Shown in pieces: positions 31,228 to 42,857 of a stretch of DNA of 64,000 nucleotides. Source of the stretch: Ceraceosorus guamensis. Taxonomy: Eukaryota > Basidiomycota > Exobasidiomycetes > Ceraceosorales > Ceraceosoraceae. The translations under genes were made by a program, and so were the position numbers. Numbering within the stretch: position 1 is the first letter of the stretch; each line of letters starts with the position of its first letter. The DNA is taken from NCBI RefSeq assembly GCF_003144195.1, contig NW_020290014.1, positions 270,746 through 334,745 on the forward strand, given 5' to 3'. A model generated the notes under the pieces. It saw only the letters and a list, made by a program, of their open reading frames with translations, ran no database searches and was not told the origin of the DNA.

Positions 31228-34200
31228 ATGGCAGCTCGTTATGAGAGCAGCCCTCACGGAACACAACAGCCACCAATTACATTGCAACCTTCCCAGGCGA
31301 GTTTCGGCGCGGGAAGCCGTGGGCATCGCTCAAGGATGCCTTCGCGCGAAGGGTTTAGCTTGCCTGCCCGCCCTTCCTCTCCTGTCACTCGTCGTAGGCC
31401 CGAGTCCCTCGACGACCGCAATCAGCACCGGAATCCTCCGACCTATAGACACTCCCCAAAGTCGCCACCAAAGAGGACGTCTTCGGTGCCTCACACCTTT
31501 GTGACTCCACCTTCGGCCGACAATCCGTACCCTCGAACAGAGGCAGCGACCAGGACGCGCAGCACTCCGCACTGCCGCACGGCTCTGTCCAGCGCAATGT
31601 CGAGATGCCGATCCAGCCCCGGCCAGGAGACGAGTGTGCAAGCTTTGGCTGCTCTGGCGACATCGGCCGATATGTCTCGCCTCGCGGATCTCTGTTCTCC
31701 ACGCTCCCCACGCCTTCGTCCAGCATCCCTCAACGCCAGCAGCGCTGGCCAATTGGGTGCACCGCTAAGCCCTGAGCGCAACAGACCTCACGTGAAGCAC
31801 GTGCCAATCGCTTCGGGAGCGGTGATTCCGACCCCTTCTGCACCCGAATCGCCAGAGAGCGACAGGACAAGATTCCCTTGGAATATCCGCCTGTGGAATG
31901 CGAGTCTCCCGGCACTCGACCCTGCATTGCTACCTGACTCTCCCCCCAAACGTAAGCCAGAAACTCCAGAGTTCTCAGGTGGAATCGAAGACTTGAAGCC
32001 CCGGGTGAAAAGTAAATCGCCACCTGCCCGCCGTCAACGAGCAGTCAGCGAGTGTGTCAGCTTAGGCTTGGGCCCCGCTTTCGAAGATGATCCGTCTGAG
32101 CTGGCAACGAAGCGACAGTCACTGGGTGCTGTTCAAGGCACGCCACCTTTCGATGCGCCTCGCGGTCCAAGACGCCGTAGCCCATCCGGTACATTTCGAA
32201 GGAGGGTTGGATCCGGCTTTCCTAGCCTTCCAAAGGCTGATGGAGAAAGCCGTGGCGGTCAGAACAGTCCCCGCACACCCCCACTGTCTACGCTACCGAA
32301 CAACTTTCGTCCATCCGGTCTCGGGCTTGCTATCGCAGGCATCACCCCTGCCTACAGGCTTCAACGTGAGTTCAAACCCTCTTGTTGCCACGCTTCACAA
32401 AGACTGATCTCTCCATCACCTTGCAACATTCTCAGAGCTCCCCAGCCTGACTGACTCGCCGCTCTCTAGCACTAGCTCGGTCCCTAGCATCGTCATCACG
32501 CCTCCCGCGGCTTTGACGATTCACTCTCCTTCGCAGCTGTGCTCACCTCTTGGCAAAGCCACGTTGCACTCACACGAAGACGATCACAACTCTTCTCCCT
32601 GGTTCCAGACCGCGCTTGATTTAGGGGCGCACACGCACGCCGAGCCAGACAGCTCTGCAAAGCTGTTTAAAAGTAGCTCAGGAGAACTGGTACCGTCAAT
32701 TAGCGAGCCGCGTTCGACTTCTTCGTCGGCGGCCGATGTGCATCCGAAGCTTCAATTGGAACTCTCAGCAGAAGCCCGGCAGACTCGGCACTTGCAAGAT
32801 GAGACGGCGTTCTCCGCCTTCGCCTCACGCATCGATGAGCGGCTGTCTGCCTTTTTCGAATACAGAGAGGGAGCAGATGTGGCGCAAATAGTGCGACGGG
32901 CCCGAATCTGGATGCTGGACGCCGTAGGAATGGACTTGTCCAACACAATGCCCCACATGCGTCTGCCAAGCATTTGTCTCATGCCGAGCCTGATGCGCAT
33001 CAGGTGGATCGACTGCGGTGATCGAAAGGAGTGGGTGCCTGCCGAAGTGGCGGTGGCATGGTACGATGCTGCGTGCAACCGCGTGATGGAGCACTTCGTG
33101 TCCGGCATGTTTGCAATGCTCAACGAGTGAGTTCTGATCGAGCCGCGTGCCGAGGACTATGCACTGAATATAGACCGCGTTCAAACTTCCATTGCCGCTT
33201 TGCAGTTCTCGAGCACCCAGAGACTTGGCCGCTGGTCTAGCTCTAATGATCAGCTTGCTTCGCGTCGATATGGTGGCCCCTGATCCAGCCACAGACACGG
33301 AGGCTGAGGAGACGGATGCAGCGCCTGGAACAAACCCGTCGTCAGACATTCTCGCACCTTTTGGCCTAGCCCCTAGTCCAGTACTTTTGTCGGATTGCTT
33401 TGCCCCTCCCTCTGTTCATCCCGATGCCGCGTGCCGGTCTACAGAAGGTAATAGCTTGGGACTTTGGGGACACGCGATGCTCGAGAGCAGCCCACGCGCG
33501 TCTCCGATCAGCATTGCGTATCTGCATCCTGGCCAGGCCTTGATGACCACGGTACAGACGACGATCGAGGCGATTCTTGAACGCGGGGTAGCGGTCCGCG
33601 AAAAAGCTTGCATGCTCAGCGTTCCTTCCAACCCTCGGCGTAAGACTAGAAAGCAGGTTGCCGCTGCGGCCGCTGCAGCAGCCGCTTCGACGGCGGAAGG
33701 AAGCTCTATGGAAGGCGAGCAGGAAGCCAGTGGAAGCACTTCAGGCGACGCAACACTGCACTCGGCGAATGCCGAGCTCAATGATCTGGAGATGGCTACC
33801 AAAGGCGAAATCACGGCTGATGAGCTGCGAAGAAGGGAGCTCACTCGCGCCATCGTCGGCTCCAGCAAAGATCGTTTCTGCAGCATGCACGTGATGCGCT
33901 TTGTTGGAGAGGTGAGTGACAGGCGTCCGTAGGACCTTCCGGCGCGCCGCGAGAGCTGATTCAGCGTTGCTTCACACTCCTTAGCTGTATCAACGTCGAG
34001 TACTAGACTTCGAGACCTTTCAGGCATGGCTCGACCGAACGCTATTCCAGACGGTCCACTTGGGCATACCCTCTCGCTTTGAGCTCGAGGCGAGCTGCAC
34101 ATTGCTGGCAACCGCTGGGGCTGCGCTAGAGCAAGCTTCGCGTCTCGCGGGCTGTTGTCAAGTCTCCCAAGGGCCCAAAGCTCAGCCAGTCCCGCAGTGT

Positions 34201-34930
34201 GGTCTTGGCACCGACGACATGGCGCCTCGTACTCCTCAGCGGCTAGAGTCCATGCCTACATCGTCATCGCTGCCAATCCTTTCTCTTCAATTGAGCAGTC
34301 TATCCTCGCCTACAAATGTGACTGCCGCTCGTCGGGTGGACGGTGCACCACCCAGTCACTGGATCAACGAGAGTCCTCAAGCCCTGCGGAAGAGTGTCAT
34401 GGCCCGCTGGTCTCCCAGAGCCAGCTTTCAGGCCCTCTCTTCCTCTCAGAGCTTGCCATCCTCGCGCGTCACCTCTCCCACAAATGCCTTTGCTCCTCTG
34501 TCGCTGGCGCCCGCCATCATGTCCCGACAGGTCTCTCTGCCTGGCAAGGTCCCCGCCTCTGCTCCGCCGACCTCGTTGACATTTGAAACGTGCTGCAACG
34601 CCATTGAGCACATTACTCTCAAAGCGGCGATGGCCAGAATCAGTGAGCTATCCTCGATACCAGAATTTGGTACTCAGAGCAGAGGCATCTGTGAAGTGAG
34701 TAGTCGCACTGAGGTTAGCAAGTCCTCGAGACGCATCACGTGTGCTGACCATTGCCTCTGGCTCCCTGCAGTGGCTACTCTTCACTCGCGCCAATGATTG
34801 GTCTGTGCCAAGTGGCCCCCCGGCAGCCCATACGCTGCTGGGTCCGCCCGGTCTCACTCCACCACCACGTCGATCCTCGTCGTCCAGGGGATCTGCAGCA
34901 CGCGCGCACGCTCTGCCAGCATCCGACTGA
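31228..34930 (+). CDS. Divergent MIF4G-domain protein (eIF4G-like fold)
   Basis: Five exons, 31228-32365, 32436-33126, 33206-33911, 33985-34695 and 34772-34930, give about 1134 residues. The first 500 residues are Ser/Pro/Arg-rich and probably disordered. The C-terminal half resembles a MIF4G HEAT-repeat domain. The clearest signs are KDRFCSMHVMRFVGELYQRR (in eIF4G a similar segment reads FIGELF), then FELEASCTLLATAGAALE, and finally IEHITLKAAMARISELSS with ICEWLLFTRANDW at the end. About 135 Ser/Pro-rich residues are inserted between the last two helical blocks, and an Ala/Lys-rich insert occurs near 33650. Known roles of MIF4G proteins are in translation initiation, NMD and mRNA export. No eIF4E-binding motif was recognised, so it may not be eIF4G itself. 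The product ends shortly after the domain. Confidence 0.62.
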
Positions 34931-35481
34931 TGCTTGCCACATGACACACGCAAGGCACATCTTCCATTCAACCTGCCGCACAACCACTTCTTTGATCCAA
35001 CAGCACCAGCAATCAATGCCATTCGACCTCCACAGCTCCACCTGCATCGTCAGCAGCTTTCTTCCATGAGCACAACACCGCATATCATATAGCGACACAC
35101 CTTGTAGCACTAGCAGCGCAATGGACTCCTATCATCTTAGACACGCTCGCTACCGTGATACTCTCGAGCAGCAAGAGCAATGAATGATGCGGCAACAAGT
35201 CGGCAGAGGTATGCGATGTGCATGAACATTCGATGTGCTTCCCAGAGTCAATCGTGAATGAGCGGTCTAGCTTTATCGATACAGCACAACGTTTGTGTCG
35301 GAGATACCGCGTGATAAGTCCGAGGCAGCCGGCGGCGCAGAAGTGCGAGTCGCCTACTGACGCCTGACTGCCACCTCATCGGTCTGCGCTCTGCTTCGTG
35401 TTTCATTCGAACGCATCGACATCTCCAAGCACATCCACGACTCCAGATGGACAGTGACCGTGAATCGCGAGCAACTTTCTC
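34931..35481. other. Intergenic region, nothing recognised
   Basis: Promoter and leader of the quinone reductase gene. An AATCGTGAAT decamer lies at 35250-35259. No reading frame is supported. Confidence 0.5.
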
Positions 35482-36864
35482 ATGTCGCTCTCAAGATCCA
35501 CTCTGAGCGGTCTGAGATCATACATTCTAGCCACACGTACGCATATATTCAAAGGCTCGCAGGCTGCGCCTCTTGCATCGTGTCCAAGACTGCCACACGC
35601 GGCATCAGCATTCACATTGCAAGGCATCCGTCGCGATCTGTCCACTAATAGGTCGATCATGGCCTCTAGCACCATCCCCGAGCGTATGCGGGCTATCCGG
35701 GTGCCCGAGACCGGCGAGATCGATGTGATCAGCGCGCAAGACATTGCGGTGCCCGAACCAGGAGCCGACGAAGTTCTAATCAAGGTATCCTGGGCAGGCG
35801 TGAACTACATCGACACGTACCAACGTTCCGGTCTATACACGCTTCCTTTGCCCTTCACTGCTGGAATGGAGGCTGCTGGCAAAGTAGTGAAAGTCGGAAA
35901 GGATGCGGACGATTCGAGCTTGAAAGTGGGAGATGCTGTGGCTGCTTATGCGCTCGGTGCTTACGCAGAGTACATGACCGTCAAGAGGGAAAAGGTGGTC
36001 AAGCTGCCTGATGGTGTGTCGGAGAAGGACGGTGCTACTGCGATACTGCAGGGATTGACCGGTGAGCAGGGATGAAACAGTCTTGCACACTGTTCAAGGA
36101 ATACGAGGCATCAGTACGCTTTGCACTCGATACTGACTCCATTTGCTACGCTCGCACCTGATTTTCACACTTCTTCCAGCTTGGACGCTGCTGCACGAAG
36201 CGTACCAAGTCAAGAAAGGCGATACGATCCTGATTCATGCCGCTGCAGGAGGCGTAGGTCTGCTGTTGTGCCAAGTGAGTCCAACTCGGCGCAAATGCTG
36301 CTATCCATTTCCCACCTCATTGAGACTCGCTGCTCGACACGCGCGTAGATGGCATCGTACCTCGGCGCCACAGTGATCGGAACAGTGTCCACAGAGGAAA
36401 AAGCGGCTCTCGCCAAGTCCAACGGAGCGTCGCACGTCATCAATTCAAAGTCGGGTGGTGCAGCTGTGGTGGATGAAGTGCTGAAGCTGACCAAGGGTGA
36501 GGGTGTGCAAGGCATATACGACGGTGTGGGCAAGGATACTTGGGAGGATGATTTCAAGATGATAGCGAGGAAGGGGACCATCGTATCCTTTGGCAATGCA
36601 TCAGGCGCAGTACCTCCGTTTCCTGTCCTCAAATTGGCAGCAAAGAATACCAAAGTCGTTCGACCTACGCTCAACAACTCCATCCATACCAGACAAGAGC
36701 TGGAGACCTACTCGGCCCAATTGTTCGACCTGCTCGCCAAGAACCTGGTCAAGCTCAGGGTCCACAAGGAGTACCCGTTCTCTGCCGAGGGCGTTCAGCA
36801 GACACAGAAGGATATCACCAGTCGCGCAACCACCGGCAAGTTGTTGATCAAGGTGCAACATTGA
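35482..36864 (+). CDS. ZTA1: Zeta-crystallin-like NADPH:quinone oxidoreductase (MDR family)
   Basis: Three exons, 35482-36061, 36180-36274 and 36349-36864, give 396 residues. The core begins at the internal MASSTIPERMRAIRV and shows the MDR quinone reductase order: GVNYIDTYQRSGLY, TAGMEAAGKVVKVG, YALGAYAEYM, AWTLLHEAYQVKKGDTILIH, the nucleotide-binding AAAGGVGLLLCQ, then VVRPTLNNSI. No zinc-binding residues are seen, as expected for this zinc-independent branch. The first ATG adds about 59 residues rich in Ser, Arg and Leu (MSLSRSTLSGLRSY), which look like a mitochondrial targeting peptide; starting at 35659 would give a cytosolic form. Known role: one- or two-electron reduction of quinones with NADPH, linked to oxidative-stress defence. 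Dual targeting by alternative starts is an inference. Confidence 0.9.
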
Positions 36865-37650
36865 TGACCTGAAATCGATCCACGCACGACGAATGGATCC
36901 TCGAGTCTAGTTCATAGCTTGGATACGCCTTGTTCCTGTCTCTGGAACTCGGATCATTTGCTCGATCTCATCTCAAATCTGCAATGAGCAAGAACTTCGA
37001 ATCGATTTGGAGGTTGTGTGTTCTGATGTCAGAAGCACACGGCTTGATTGAATCGCAAAGCTATGATGCATAGCGTCATGTCGTTGTACAGCAGGAGAGA
37101 GAATGATGTGCGTTTGTGACCCCAGTAGATTGGAAAGTGTGGCCTCCAAAGCTCCTCTACTTTTGGTAGCTGTAGACGTTGCGCAGGACTTCGTGCAGAA
37201 GGTTAGGGCAGCATACAGTGTCAGTGGCCTACATTGCAACAGCATTAGACTTGGCGATGCGTGTGCCTGGACGCCCTTGGTCGAGTGCAACGGTCCTTGC
37301 GAGCGCATACATGTGAAACCAGACTGACGCTCGTGCAGCTCATTGCAACCCGCTCCCGGCACGCCCGGCCAAAGCGCGCCAGAAAGGCAGCAGCAACAGC
37401 CAAGAGCGTGTCGGTATACCAGCAGATGGAGCCGACGAGCTCTTTTTCTGGTCCAAACATCCTTCTTCGCTCCACTTTGCGAGTGATCAACAAGTTGATC
37501 GGAATCCTGTGCCCGCTGTGGATCGCAGCTGGGGCACAGACTGTCTGGGAGCGTTTTCTAACTTTGAGAGTACTGTGACTGTTGAACCCTCTTCACCAGC
37601 GACAAGCATCATCGAGTGCAGCTTTGCGTCGAGAGCAGCTCTTTCTCTGA
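36865..37650. other. Convergent intergenic region
   Basis: No gene is recognised. Its right part could still contain a further 3' exon or the untranslated tail of the eS21 gene, whose last exon is not certain. Confidence 0.45.
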
Positions 37651-38290
37651 TCACAGGTCCTCGCCCAGAGCGTCGAAGTGGCGCTCTAACCACATTGCGC
37701 CACAACAGTCCTCCCGGACTCTGCCCGTCATGAAATCACCACTGCTGTGACACTCACGTCCTTCCTGAGTAGCCAGTCGGTTCAAAGAGTCGTCGCTCTC
37801 TCCGGATCGGCGAACGTAGCCAGAGAGGGGAAAGTTGGTAAAGCTTCCGGGAATGAGACGACCGTTCTCGTCAACATCTCCCACCGCGATTTGAACAGAG
37901 GCGTGATCCTTGGCCTCGATGAGCCTGCCAGTCGCAGCGCACTTGCGTGGCACGTAAAGATCGACGAGATCTCCCTGTGAAGTGGAGAAAGCGCGCGACA
38001 GCGCGTCAGCAAGGTCAAGAAAAGATGAGCGTGCGCGCAAATTCAATGTGAGCCTCCATCTTTGCAGGCCTCTCCTTCTTCGCTTCCTGCTCTGACCATC
38101 CTAATGTCTTGCGACGTAGCACACAAGGATCCGCGTTTGTGCGCATGACCAAGCCTGGCGCGACCTTTTCCCCTTCCTCTTCCCCATCCTCTTCCCCTTC
38201 CTCTCCATCTCTGCGCTGGCGCCGTCGAAGGCCGATCAGGCGGGCATGACTACGGCATGAGCTGTGTGTGCCTACCTTTTCGTTCTCCAT
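37651..38290 (-). CDS. RPS21: Small-subunit ribosomal protein eS21
   Basis: Exon 1 (38290-38276) encodes MENEK and exon 2 (37974-37758) encodes [50 protein letters not shown] and TQEG. Together these are the first 77 residues of eS21, which is normally 83-90 residues long and one of the last proteins joined to the 40S subunit. Intron 1 is 301 nt, long for this locus but common in ribosomal protein genes. After exon 2 a GTGAGT donor is present, and the final ten or so codons must lie in another exon. The acceptor at 37685 region (GGTTAG) would give a short tail ending at the stop at 37651; other acceptors are possible, so the 3' end is provisional. Confidence 0.85.
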
Positions 38291-38748
38291 TTTGACGAGT
38301 TGTGAGAATTTGGAGTGGCTTGTTGGACAATAGTGATAGGTAATTTGGTTGAGAGCGTCGATCGGGAACGTCAAAAGCTGCAGTTTCATCCTTCTAGATT
38401 CTGGTGCAGCTGCGGGTCCACGTGGCGAACCATGGCGCGCAAACGAGCAAGAACCAGCCAGCGCGCCTCTTCTCAGGGCGCCGCGATGACCGCGCGCGCG
38501 GGTCCGCGCAGAGCAGATATGCACTCACGTCCACGTGACACACGTCGAGGACTTCATCGTGGCTGTGTCCTTTTCTGAGCCGGGATGGATCGTGGCCGCA
38601 TCCAGCCTCCAGACTACCACAGTACGCGATCCACAAAGCACCTGAGGTTCACAGAGGCACCTGTACGTGCATTCGCAACCATACGCGCATGCCTAGTTTG
38701 GTCTCACACGAGCACTAGTGAATGAAAGGGGAAGAGCGAAGGACCATC
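38291..38748. promoter_or_regulatory. Divergent promoter region of eS21 and the GCIP-like gene
   Basis: The 458 bp between the two start codons hold no supported gene. It must carry the ribosomal protein promoter. An in-frame ATG at 38722 just upstream of the GCIP-like start is preceded directly by a stop codon. Confidence 0.5.
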
Positions 38749-40506
38749 ATGACTCTCGAGGGAAAACCCACTGCGAACCGTGCGGCGTCCACTACGCATG
38801 CTGCACCTTCCGAGGTAACAGAGCAGGGTGAGCAAGACGCCCGCGATCGGGACTTCCGACTTGTCGGTCGAGTTGTGCTGACTGACTAATCGCTTCTCGC
38901 CGACCTCTATACGAACATAGAGCTTCAGTCCAAGCTCTTTAGGCTGGCCATCCTCTTGGCCACTGCGCTCTCTACCATCGACGAAGCGACACCTCCAGCG
39001 GCATTACCGTCAGGCTCGAAGCTGCCATCGTCGGAAAGCTTCGTGAGGCTATCCGAGCAGCTGCACAACGATCTGGTGCAGCTATTCAATCTGGCGCAAA
39101 AGACGGCGACGAACTTGACCCTCGCACTCAAGCCTAGTAGGAATGCCTTAGCCGCAGCACCCGCTTCGAGCGGGGCTAGCATCAGTCCAATTGGAGGACT
39201 TGATGCTGCAAGCCTGACTGCAGCTTCTGCTCAGCTCGACACGTTCTCGTCGGAGGTGTTACCCAAACTCGCCTTCTTGGCACGCAAAGCTGCGGGTGAA
39301 GCTCACATCTTTGTGCGTGCCGCACCTAGAGAGCTCTCGCAGGGAGAGAAAGATGAAAGGACACGATTGGAGAAGGAAGTGACTGCCATGGGGGGCAGAA
39401 TTGTGGATCCATTCGAAGCTACACCGCCAGCAAAGGTGCCAGGCCTTGGACTGGGACTCAATCTCACAAAGGCGATTCGACATCACGTGAGAGACGTGAT
39501 GGAGAGTGTAGCAGGCCTCTGCACTTCATTGATGGATGCCAACACCCTAAAAGTCGTCCACCAAGCCGCAGCTGCCCGGGCACGAGCCGACGGTGTGCGA
39601 AACGGACCAAATGCTACTCAGTCACCGCCACTCAGCGCGATGGAGGGTCGAAAGAAGGCGCTGGAAGCAACCGCAAAAGTGTGGGCTGCATGCGACCAAG
39701 CGACGAAGGAGCTGCCAACATCCAATAGGGAAGTAGTACTGAAGAAATGGAAGGAGAGGGAGGAAGTAATGGAGGATGGGTGGAACGAGCTAAGGGAAGG
39801 GGCAGGTGTGGACGATGCACAGGCTGAGCGAGATCGAGAAAGCGCCGCAATGCGGCAGCCAGGCCGCGATCACACCACAAGTTCCAGCAGGACGAATGCT
39901 GTCGATCTGCCACTGGATGAGTCGGATCCATTCGCCGCGCTGCAGAACTTGAAGCTAGACGATGACGAAGCAGCAAAAGCGGCGCGCTTCGTTCCTCTCA
40001 TCAAGCTGGGGCGCTTCCTGCATGGAACGCTGGGTCGTCTACTCAAATCTGCCCTCTCGAGGCAACAGGATCAAAGTGTTCTCGACTATGATGAGCTCCA
40101 CCTTCTCGGAGAGCGAATGTTGGAAGCGCAGGACGATCTGGTGGCTGCACTGTTGTATGGCGAGCAAGAGCTGGGCAACGGGCTCGATTTAGAGGAAGGA
40201 GATGAACAAGAAGCGGAAGAGGAAGCAATAGAAGACGGCGGGGCTAGCGGCACCGAGGGCGAAAACAGTGACGAGGAGCAAGCGACAACACTTTCAGGTG
40301 CGGTCAACATTTACGTCAAGATCGCCCTGCAGCTCGTACATGAGAGCGGTGTCGATGCATTGCTAGAACATGCAGAGTCGGCAGCACTCGCACCGAAGGC
40401 TTCCTCGGCTTCGCATCAAACAGCTGTCAAAAACGTGCGGATATGTGTAGAGGAGATGAGCAAGCTTGGAAAGAGTCTGGCTGAGCAGAGCGAAGCGGAT
40501 GGTTGA
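38749..40506 (+). CDS. GCIP/CCNDBP1-like protein (cyclin-D1-binding protein 1 family)
   Basis: Exon 38749-38827 joins exon 38921-40506 to give 554 residues. The donor GTGAGC at 38828 and a branch-like CTGACTAAT before ACATAG keep the frame. The alpha-helical N-terminal half (SFVRLSEQLHNDLVQLFNLA, PKLAFLARKAAGEAHIFVR, LTKAIRHHVRDVMESVAGLC) has the helical pattern of the GCIP domain. After a charged linker, helices resume (KLGRFLHGTLGRLLKSALS, VNIYVKIALQLVHESGVDAL), again with the layout of the second half. An acidic stretch (EEGDEQEAEEEAIEDGG) splits the second half. In animals the protein binds cyclin D and bHLH factors; the fungal role is not established. An earlier ATG at 38722 is in frame; I prefer 38749 because of its better context. 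Confidence 0.6.
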
Positions 40507-41155
40507 AGCCGATGTGGACAATGAAGATGACGCGATCATAGCCCTGCTGCTTGACAGCCTTCAGCCCCAAGCACCACGCTGCATGCCTTGAGTCAAGCAT
40601 GGCTGTGTCCGACTGATGAGCTTTCCTGATTGTGGATTGGACGCTGTGTGGCCAGGACAGGGATAACCTTAACGATCGCTGCACACACGAAAGATGTGCT
40701 TCCGGCGCGTGCGGGCGGTTGTGTCAGTGTCGCGTCACGTGCGAGGTGGGCGCAAGCAGAGTCGTGGGTCACGATCGAGTCACTCAAGACTCTGGCTGAC
40801 TTCGGGAAGCAACTGACTGGCAGATGTGACTTCTTGCTTCGCTTATTACGCGTGACAGCAACTCATGTAGCTTCAACATTCCCGATTGAAATCGACTCTA
40901 ACCTCCATCAGTCACACAGGGATCTGTCCTTCTCAGCCTAGCGCTGCTTGACCTCGCCCCATCAGCTTAGTCCACTTCTGCAATCAGTGTCCGCAGCACT
41001 TCTCCTATCGCTGGGTGGTGCCATCGCTGAGCGCCTCGACCTGAAACGACCGATCGGCTCTCGACTAAGGGAGAGGTCGCAGACTGTTTCGCAAGCAAAT
41101 ACGACTTTGATCGTCGAGAGCTCTGTCTCTGTTGCCGACGCACAAGTTTCCAAGG
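40507..41155. other. Intergenic region before tyrosyl-tRNA synthetase
   Basis: No reading frame is supported. The stretch includes a GAGTCGTGGGTCACGATCG element near 40760 and other members of the CACGA-core family, and must include the synthetase promoter. Confidence 0.5.
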
Positions 41156-42725
41156 ATGGCGGTGCCAAGTGTAGATCCGCAGGAAGCTTACGAGCTCATC
41201 ACGCGGGATCTGGGAGAGGTGATCGGCGCGGACATAATCAAGGGTGTTCTAGAGAAGAAGGAGAGACCACTCAAGGCTTACTGGGGCTCTGCGCCCACTG
41301 GCAGACCTCACGTGGGCTATCTCGTGCCTCTGAGTAAGATTGCGGACTTTTTGAGGGCAGGCGTCGAAGTCAAGGTGCTTCTCGCCGGTGAGTAGTGTGC
41401 GCAGTTCGTGGCTCACATCACATGAAATGCAGAGGGCCGCTGGCTGAGCTCGATGCCCGTCCCCCGATTTGATGCCTACCTGCCTAGATATGCACGCATT
41501 CTTGGACAATCTCAAGGCTCCTATCGAGCTTGTGCGTCATCGTGTGGAGTACTACAGGCACGTCTTGATCGCGGTGTTTAAGGCTATCGGCGTGCCCGTG
41601 GAAAGACTTGTCTTCGTCGTAGGCTCCAGCTACCAGCTCACTGCAGAGTACAACATGGACGCGTACAGGCTGGCAGCTTCCACTACCGAACACGATGCGA
41701 AAAAGGCGGGCGCTGAAGTTGTCAAGCAGGTCACCTCTCCTCTTTTGTCTGGTCTGCTCTACCCTGGTTTGCAAGCTCTGGACGAGCAGTACCTCGGTGT
41801 AGACTTTCAATTCGGTGGTATCGACCAGGTTAGTAACGCGCAATAATGGCCTCAGCGCAGCAGGCATTTTGACACCGTTGTCCATCTTCCCAGCGCAAAA
41901 TCTTCATGTTCGCAGAGGCTGTCTTGCCTAAGCTTGGCTACGCTAAGCGGGCTCACCTAATGAACACGATGGTGCCGGGCCTCAAAGGATCAAAAATGTC
42001 ATCATCTGACCCGAGCTCCAAGATTGATCTTCTAGACGAGCCCGTGGTGGTCAAAAAGAAGATCAAGGACGCATATTGTCTTGAAGGCGAGGTTGAAGAG
42101 AATGGTGTCCTCGCATTCGCCAAGGCTGTCCTTCTACCCATGGCCAGGTTAAGGTCCGAGAGTGGTCTCTCAAGGCCCAAATGCATACCTGCCGACGCTC
42201 CAGAGGGAACCGTCTTCAGCGTCATCAGGGATGAGAAGTACGGAGGCATCAAACACTACAGCAACTACGCCGAACTCGAAGAGTCCTTCGTCAAGAAGGA
42301 CCTTCACCCAAGCGATCTCAAGAAGGGAGTGTCGGATGCTCTGGTCGAGCTACTGGAGCCCATCCAAGCGGAATTCCGAGACAATGCAGACTTCCAAAAG
42401 GCCGAAGCGCTAGCTTACCCCAAAGAGCCAGAAATCACCAAAAAGAAGAAGGAAAAGAAGAGTGAGTAGAGGCAGGCGTGCTGTATGCATCATCGTTTGC
42501 AAATATCCTGACACGAATGTTTCTCCTCGACCAGTCAATCCGAGGAACCCAAAGACCGCCCATCTAGTCCCTGTATCAGAAGGTGGTACTGGTCCAGAGG
42601 CCGACGGCACGCAGCTGCCGGTGCCTGCCGACAGGCTGCAAGCCCTCGGCCAGAGCACCGAAGGCGACGCTGTGGCCGAGAGATTGGCCCAGCTCTCCGT
42701 TGAAGAAGGACCGGGAGCGAACTAG
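41156..42725 (+). CDS. TYS1: Cytosolic tyrosyl-tRNA synthetase
   Basis: Four exons, 41156-41387, 41488-41828, 41894-42461 and 42535-42725, give 443 residues. Class I signatures are clear. The HIGH-equivalent is in [15 protein letters not shown] near residues 44-58, the tyrosine pocket includes YNMDAYRLA and [12 protein letters not shown], and the KMSKS-equivalent is [15 protein letters not shown] near residue 225. The archaeal/eukaryotic type fits the C-terminal helical part ([21 protein letters not shown]) and a short Lys-rich linker before a 62-residue Pro/Gly/Glu tail on the last exon. Length is similar to other fungal cytosolic enzymes (about 390-400) plus that tail. It charges tRNA-Tyr. 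The stop is 132 bp from the end of the convergent MAK32-like gene. Confidence 0.96.
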
Positions 42726-42857
42726 TGTGGGCAGCAAGGTTGATCCCATGGTGTGGTGTTGCTGTCGTGATTTCATAATCAATGTCACGTGGACATGGGG
42801 GACAGATGACAATCGATCGAGGTGCCAGAGGTGGGGGCAGCTCTTGGACAGAGAAAT

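Noticed and set aside
33416-34111. 231-codon antisense frame opposite the MIF4G gene
   Set aside because: It mirrors a well-supported spliced gene, lacks an ATG with context and has no domain.
37975-38275. Possible snoRNA in the first intron of eS21
   Set aside because: Ribosomal protein introns often host snoRNAs, but no clear C box (TGATGA) and D box (CTGA) pair with flanking stem was found by eye.
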